In this document: in pieces, positions 60,452 to 64,000 of the stretch | Position numbering within the stretch: position 1 is the first letter of the stretch | Layout of the letters: the number at the start of each line of letters is the position of its first letter | NCBI GenBank assembly: GCA_020638575.1 | Contig: JACKIH010000003.1 | Coordinates: 3,087,001 to 3,151,000, forward strand | Source: Rhodospirillaceae bacterium | Lineage (GTDB): Bacteria > Pseudomonadota > Alphaproteobacteria > DSM-16000 > Inquilinaceae | DNA length: 64,000 nt | Direction: 5' to 3' | Notes under the pieces: generated by a model | Database searches by the model: none | The model's input: the letters and a program-made list of their open reading frames with translations, nothing else | Told to the model about the DNA's origin: nothing | Program-made: the position numbers and the translations under genes

Positions 60452-61195
60452 ATGACAGGTCGCCTTGAGGGCAAGACCACGTTCGTCACCGGTGCCGGGC
60501 AGGGCATCGGACGCGCCATCGCGCTCGCTTTCGCCGCCGAAGGGGCATCGGTGGTCGCGGTCAGCCGCACAGCCTCGAAGATGGCCGACCTCCCCGAACG
60601 CTTCCCCAAGATCTCGCCGGTGGGCTTGGACGTGACCGATGGGCCGGCGGTGTCGCAGGCCATCCAGGACTGCGGGCCGCTCGACGTGCTGTGCAACTGT
60701 GCCGGGTGGGTGCACAACGGCACCCTGCTCGATTGCCGCTATGCGGACTGGGCCAGAAGCCTGGAGCAGAACGTCACCTCCATGTACCTGACGATCCGGG
60801 CGGCCCTGCCGGCGATGCTGGCGCGGCGCAGCGGCTCCATCATCAACGTCGCCTCCGTCGCCTCCAGCCTTACGGGCGTGCCCAACCGGGCCGCCTACGG
60901 CACCAGCAAGGCGGCGGTGATCGGGCTCACCAAGGCGGTGGCGCGCGACTTCGTTTCCCAGGGTGTGCGCTGCAACGCGCTGTGCCCGGGCACCACGCTG
61001 ACGCCGTCGCTGGAACAGCGCATGGCGGCCACGCCCGATCCGGAAGAAACGCGGCGCCAGTTCGCCGCCCGCCAGCCGATCGGACGGCTTGGCACCGTGG
61101 AGGAGATGGCGGCCGCCGCCGTCTATCTGGCCAGCGATGATTCAGCCTTCACCACCGGCTCGCTGATGGTGGTGGACGGCGGACAAACCCTGTGA
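60452..61195 (+). CDS. Short-chain dehydrogenase/reductase (BDH2/DHRS6-like)
   Basis: A 247-residue NAD(P)-dependent dehydrogenase. The cofactor motif is TGAGQGIGRAIA (about residues 11-22); NCAGWVHNGTLLDC, the catalytic serine in NVASVASS and YGTSK follow. Overall it resembles BDH2/DHRS6 and bacterial 2-keto-3-deoxy-L-fuconate or rhamnonate dehydrogenases. In an operon with an Ldh-type dehydrogenase and a TRAP importer, it may oxidise a sugar-acid-derived hydroxy acid. It overlaps the next gene by four bases (GTGA). Confidence 0.9.
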   Translation: MTGRLEGKTTFVTGAGQGIGRAIALAFAAEGASVVAVSRTASKMADLPERFPKISPVGLDVTDGPAVSQAIQDCGPLDVLCNCAGWVHNGTLLDCRYADWARSLEQNVTSMYLTIRAALPAMLARRSGSIINVASVASSLTGVPNRAAYGTSKAAVIGLTKAVARDFVSQGVRCNALCPGTTLTPSLEQRMAATPDPEETRRQFAARQPIGRLGTVEEMAAAAVYLASDDSAFTTGSLMVVDGGQTL

Positions 61196-62286
61196 ACGCC
61201 CCCCTGGCATCTTCCGGCGGCCCCTCCGTGCGCATCGGCGTCGCCGCGCTGGACCGGTTCTGCCGGGCCGTGCTGGTGCATGCCGGGGCGGACCGTGCCA
61301 CCACCGATGCCGCCGCCCGCGCCATGATGCACGCCTCGCGCCTGGGCATCGACAGCCACGGCGTGCGGCTGCTCGACCATTACGCCACGGTGCTCACCAA
61401 AGGGCGGGTGAACCCCGCGCCGCGCCTGTCCATCGTGGCCGAACATGGCGCCGTCGCCACCCTGGATGCCGACAACGGCCACGGCGCCACCGCCGCCTTC
61501 GCCGCCATGGACCACGCCATGGGGCTTGCCCGGCGCCACGGCATCGGCGCCGTCGCGGTGCGCAACAGCTCCCATTTCGGGCCGGCCGGGGCCTATCCGC
61601 TGGTCGCCGCGGAGGCCGGGCTGGTCGGCCTGGTCATGTGCAACTCCGATGCCTTCGTGCGCCTGCACGATGGGGCCGCGCGCTTCCACGGCACCAACCC
61701 CATCGCCTGTGCGGTGCCGGTGCCGGGCCAGCGGCCGTGGCTGCTCGACATGGCCACCAGCACGGTGCCGTACAACCGGGTGATGCTCTACAAGAGCCTG
61801 GGCGTGACCCTGCCGCCGGGGGCTGCGTCCTCGGCCGACGGGGTCGATACGCTGGACCCCGAACAGGCGGTCATGCTGGCACCCCTGGGGGCTGCCTTCG
61901 GCTACAAGGGGGCCGGGTTGGCCGGCCTCATCGAGATCTTCAGCGCGCTCTTCAGCGGCATGCGGCTCGGTTTCGAGATCCTGCCCATGGCCGGCCCCGA
62001 TCTCAGCACGCCGCGGGCCATGGGCGCCTTCGTCGTGGCCGTCGATCCCGCCGCCTTCGTCGACCCGGTGCAATTCGGTGAGGGCATGGTGCGGTATGTG
62101 GAGGCCCTGCGCCGCTCGCCCGCCCGGGTCGGTGGGACGGTGATGGCGCCGGGCGACCGGGAATGGGCGGAGGCCGAGCACCGCGCAGCCAAGGGCATTC
62201 CCATCGATCCCGCCACCTTCGATGCGTTCCGGCGCCTGGCTTCGACCTATGCCGTTTCCCTGCCGGAACGGGAGGCGGCGGCATGA
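61192..62286 (+). CDS. Malate/L-lactate/ureidoglycolate dehydrogenase-family oxidoreductase
   Basis: A 364-residue Ldh2/YlbC/ComC-type NAD(P)-dependent 2-hydroxyacid dehydrogenase, a fold different from classical LDH. Family motifs: SRLGIDSHGVRLLDHYA with the catalytic His, DADNGHGATAAF, VRNSSHFGPAG, and GTNPIACAVP. GTG 61192 overlaps the SDR stop, so the two are co-translated. The substrate is probably a 2-hydroxy or 2-oxo acid brought in by the TRAP transporter downstream. Confidence 0.9.
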   Translation: MNAPLASSGGPSVRIGVAALDRFCRAVLVHAGADRATTDAAARAMMHASRLGIDSHGVRLLDHYATVLTKGRVNPAPRLSIVAEHGAVATLDADNGHGATAAFAAMDHAMGLARRHGIGAVAVRNSSHFGPAGAYPLVAAEAGLVGLVMCNSDAFVRLHDGAARFHGTNPIACAVPVPGQRPWLLDMATSTVPYNRVMLYKSLGVTLPPGAASSADGVDTLDPEQAVMLAPLGAAFGYKGAGLAGLIEIFSALFSGMRLGFEILPMAGPDLSTPRAMGAFVVAVDPAAFVDPVQFGEGMVRYVEALRRSPARVGGTVMAPGDREWAEAEHRAAKGIPIDPATFDAFRRLASTYAVSLPEREAAA

Positions 62287-62429
62287 GCGGCGTGTCGGCC
62301 CTGAGACCGCACGTCGACCTGACCGGCTGCGGCCTTGCCCGGCCGGTCGAGGGCGCCCGGCATGGGCGACCCTCGGACCGTCGGCCGGGTGGCCGCCGGT
62401 CGTTCAGCAAGAACGGGAGGACTTCACCC

Positions 62430-63413
62430 ATGTCGACCAAACGGCTTGTCTTTCTTGGTGCCCTGATGGGGACCGCACTGGCGGCCTTCGCTCCGGCCCA
62501 GGCGCAGGAGTACACGCTCCGCTTCAACCACGTGCTGGGGCCGGGCGAACCCTTCCACCAGGGCTTCCTCAACTGGGCCGAACGGGTGGCCGAACGCACC
62601 GGCGGCGGTCTCACCATCGAGGTGTTCCACAGCGCCCAGCTCGGCGTGGAAGAGGACATCATCGAGCAGATCCGCCAGGGTGCGAATATCGGCCAGAACA
62701 CCGATGCGGCCCGGCTCGGCAACTACGTGCCGGGCATCGCCGTGGTCAACGGCCCCTACTTCGTGGCCGACCGGCACGCGGCCTTCGCGCTGGCCGACAG
62801 CCCCACCATGATCGCGTGGCAGCAGCAGCTCGCCGACGAGTTCGGCATCCGGGTGGTGTGTTTCGACTGGGTGCAGGGCCAGCGCCACTTCTTCACCAAC
62901 GAGCCGGTGCGGACGCCGGAGGACCTCGATGGCTTGCGCATCCGCACCCCGCCGGCGCCGATCTGGCAGGAGTCCATCCGGGCGCTGGGCGCCACCCCGG
63001 TGGCGATGAACTTCGGCGACATCTATTCCGGCCTGCAGCAGCAGGCGGTGGATGGGGCCGAACTGGTGTACCCCAACATCACCGCGGCCAACCTGAACGA
63101 GGTTCTGGACTACGCCAACGAGACCGGTCACATCCTGCTGGTCAACTTCCAGATCGTCAGTTCCGAGTGGTTCAACGGCTTGCCGGAGGACTACCAGGCA
63201 GCCCTGGTGGAAGAATGCCGGACGGCCGGACAGGAGACCTCCGAAGTGGTGGCGACCGCCGTTGAGGACGCCAAAGCGCAGCTCATCGAAGCCGGCATGA
63301 CCATCGTCGACGACGTCGACCTGGACGCCTTCCGCGAAGCCGGGCGGGCGGCCTACGAGGTGCTGGGCCTGATCGACGCCTACGACCAGGTGCAGTCGGA
63401 GATCGCCCAATAA
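62430..63413 (+). CDS. dctP: TRAP transporter substrate-binding protein DctP
   Basis: A 327-residue periplasmic solute receptor with a signal peptide (about 1-25, ending PAQAQ). Mature motifs: YTLRFNHVLGPGEPFHQG, TIEVFHSAQLGVEEDI and the carboxylate-clamp region GLRIRTPPAPIWQESIRALGATPVAM. DctP proteins bind organic acids, often through a conserved arginine such as the one in GLRIRTP. GGGAGG lies eight bases before ATG 62430. Hairpins follow before dctQ, as is common where binding protein must exceed permease. Confidence 0.93.
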   Translation: MSTKRLVFLGALMGTALAAFAPAQAQEYTLRFNHVLGPGEPFHQGFLNWAERVAERTGGGLTIEVFHSAQLGVEEDIIEQIRQGANIGQNTDAARLGNYVPGIAVVNGPYFVADRHAAFALADSPTMIAWQQQLADEFGIRVVCFDWVQGQRHFFTNEPVRTPEDLDGLRIRTPPAPIWQESIRALGATPVAMNFGDIYSGLQQQAVDGAELVYPNITAANLNEVLDYANETGHILLVNFQIVSSEWFNGLPEDYQAALVEECRTAGQETSEVVATAVEDAKAQLIEAGMTIVDDVDLDAFREAGRAAYEVLGLIDAYDQVQSEIAQ

Positions 63414-63428
63414 CCCTTGGGGTACGGA

Positions 63429-63456
63429 CCGGCCAGACGCGTGCGTGCCTGGCCGG
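63429..63456 (+). other. Intra-operon hairpin after dctP
   Basis: CCGGCCAG and CTGGCCGG form an eight-bp stem with a 12-base loop, 15 bases past the dctP stop. It may protect the dctP mRNA or attenuate into dctQ. Confidence 0.55.
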
Positions 63457-63494
63457 ACGTCGTGCTCTGGAGATTTGAATCTACGAGCGTTTAC

Positions 63495-63532
63495 CCCGGC
63501 TGATGGATCGCAGAGCGAGTCCTTCAGCCGGG
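63495..63532 (+). other. Second inverted repeat upstream of dctQ
   Basis: CCCGGCTGA and TCAGCCGGG are perfect nine-base arms around a 20-base loop, ending 42 bases before the dctQ start. Confidence 0.45.
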
Positions 63533-63574
63533 CAACGCTCGGGGAACACGGGGAACGGCCGGGGAGGTCACCAG

Positions 63575-64000
63575 ATGCGACGCGTCTATGAAGCGCTGAC
63601 GCGAGCCGAGGCGATCCTCGCCGGCACGTTCCTGGTCTTGATGGTGCTGCTGATTTTCACCGGCGGGGTCGCGCGCCTGGTGCGCCATCCGCAGAACTGG
63701 ACGATCGACCTCGCCACCTGCTTCTTCGCCTGGGCGGCGTTCATGTGTGCCGACGTCGCCTGGCGCAAGGGCAGCATGATGTCCATCGACCTGCTGGTGG
63801 TGCGGCTGCCCCAGCGCCTGCAGCGGGCGATGCTCTATGCCAACTACCTGATCATCGCCGCCTTCCTCGTCTACGCCATCTATGCCGGGGTGCACCTGGC
63901 CTGGGTCAGCCGGGCGCGCAGCTTCCAGGGCATCCCAGGCGTCAGCTATTCGTGGGTGACCATGAGCCTGCCGGTGGGCGCCGCACTCCTGCTGCTGACC
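63575..64000 (+). CDS. dctQ: TRAP transporter small permease DctQ, 5' part cut by window edge
   Basis: The first 142 codons of a small TRAP permease. Hydrophobic helices at about 15-35, 48-62, 88-108 and 125-142 and the DctQ-type segment WAAFMCADVAWRKGSMMSIDLL are visible. ATG 63575 follows GGGGAGG. The large permease DctM presumably continues beyond the window. It transports the DctP ligand with a sodium or proton gradient. Confidence 0.9.
   Translation, partial: MRRVYEALTRAEAILAGTFLVLMVLLIFTGGVARLVRHPQNWTIDLATCFFAWAAFMCADVAWRKGSMMSIDLLVVRLPQRLQRAMLYANYLIIAAFLVYAIYAGVHLAWVSRARSFQGIPGVSYSWVTMSLPVGAALLLLT

Noticed and set aside
62163..62429. Upstream in-frame extension of dctP.
   Set aside because: It overlaps the Ldh-family gene, and a signal peptide with a good ribosome-binding site starts at 62430.

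Overview
The window is high-GC DNA (I judge about 70% by eye) with dense, co-oriented operons. It looks like a chromosomal segment of an alphaproteobacterium, most likely of Rhodospirillales/Azospirillum type. Supporting signs are two CtrA-type TTAA-N7-TTAA boxes, paired PhaR-type TGC sites in front of a phasin gene, a DUF3369 response regulator, and a Che3/Wsp-like chemosensory cluster of the kind known from Rhodospirillum centenum. No rRNA, tRNA, CRISPR array or intact insertion sequence was seen.

Layout. (1) 1-7339, minus strand: an iron-uptake operon of FTR1 permease, P19-type periplasmic protein, DUF2318/YHS membrane protein, two FtsX-type ABC permeases and an ABC ATPase cut by the window edge. 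A Fur-box-like palindrome precedes it. (2) 7680-10368, minus: an orphan DUF5675 protein and a fused enoyl-CoA hydratase/3-hydroxyacyl-CoA dehydrogenase, followed by a cluster of three strong hairpin repeats. (3) 10692-16933, minus: livF, livG, livM, livH, a livK-like binding protein and paaN. (4) 17088-19712, plus: paaG, paaI, paaK, divergent from paaN around a palindromic site. (5) 20063-24489, plus: phaC, phaZ, an alpha/beta hydrolase and a divergent dihydroorotate-dehydrogenase-like protein. (6) 25056-31693, plus: a beta-oxidation set (FadN-like fusion, thiolase, MarR regulator, acyl-CoA ligase, MaoC hydratase), ending at a hairpin shared with a convergent phasin gene. (7) 32926-41134: a TetR regulator, paaY (minus), paaX, then paaJ-paaA-paaB-paaC-paaD-paaE and an extra PaaA/PaaC-family protein, closed by a good intrinsic terminator. 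(8) 41639-59026, plus: a histidine kinase and a REC-DUF3369-EAL regulator behind two CtrA boxes; then CheW, CheR-TPR, CheW, MCP, CheA-REC, CheB, a CheS3-like hybrid kinase and a REC-EAL protein. (9) 59057-64000: a GntR regulator with two winged helices, divergent from an SDR, an Ldh-family dehydrogenase and a TRAP transporter (DctP, partial DctQ).

How the parts fit. Regions 3 to 7 read as one 27-kb aromatic-acid module. An ABC importer brings the acid in and ligases make CoA esters. Beta-oxidation genes can shorten phenylalkanoyl-CoAs to phenylacetyl-CoA. PaaABCDE epoxidises the ring, PaaG isomerises it, and PaaN plus a free MaoC hydratase may replace the usual fused PaaZ. PhaC, PhaZ and a phasin inside the module suggest that acyl-CoA intermediates are stored as and recovered from polyhydroxyalkanoate. 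Region 8 is a chemosensory system of the alternative-function (Wsp/Che3) type whose nearby outputs are cyclic-di-GMP phosphodiesterase (EAL) proteins rather than the GGDEF cyclase of Wsp.
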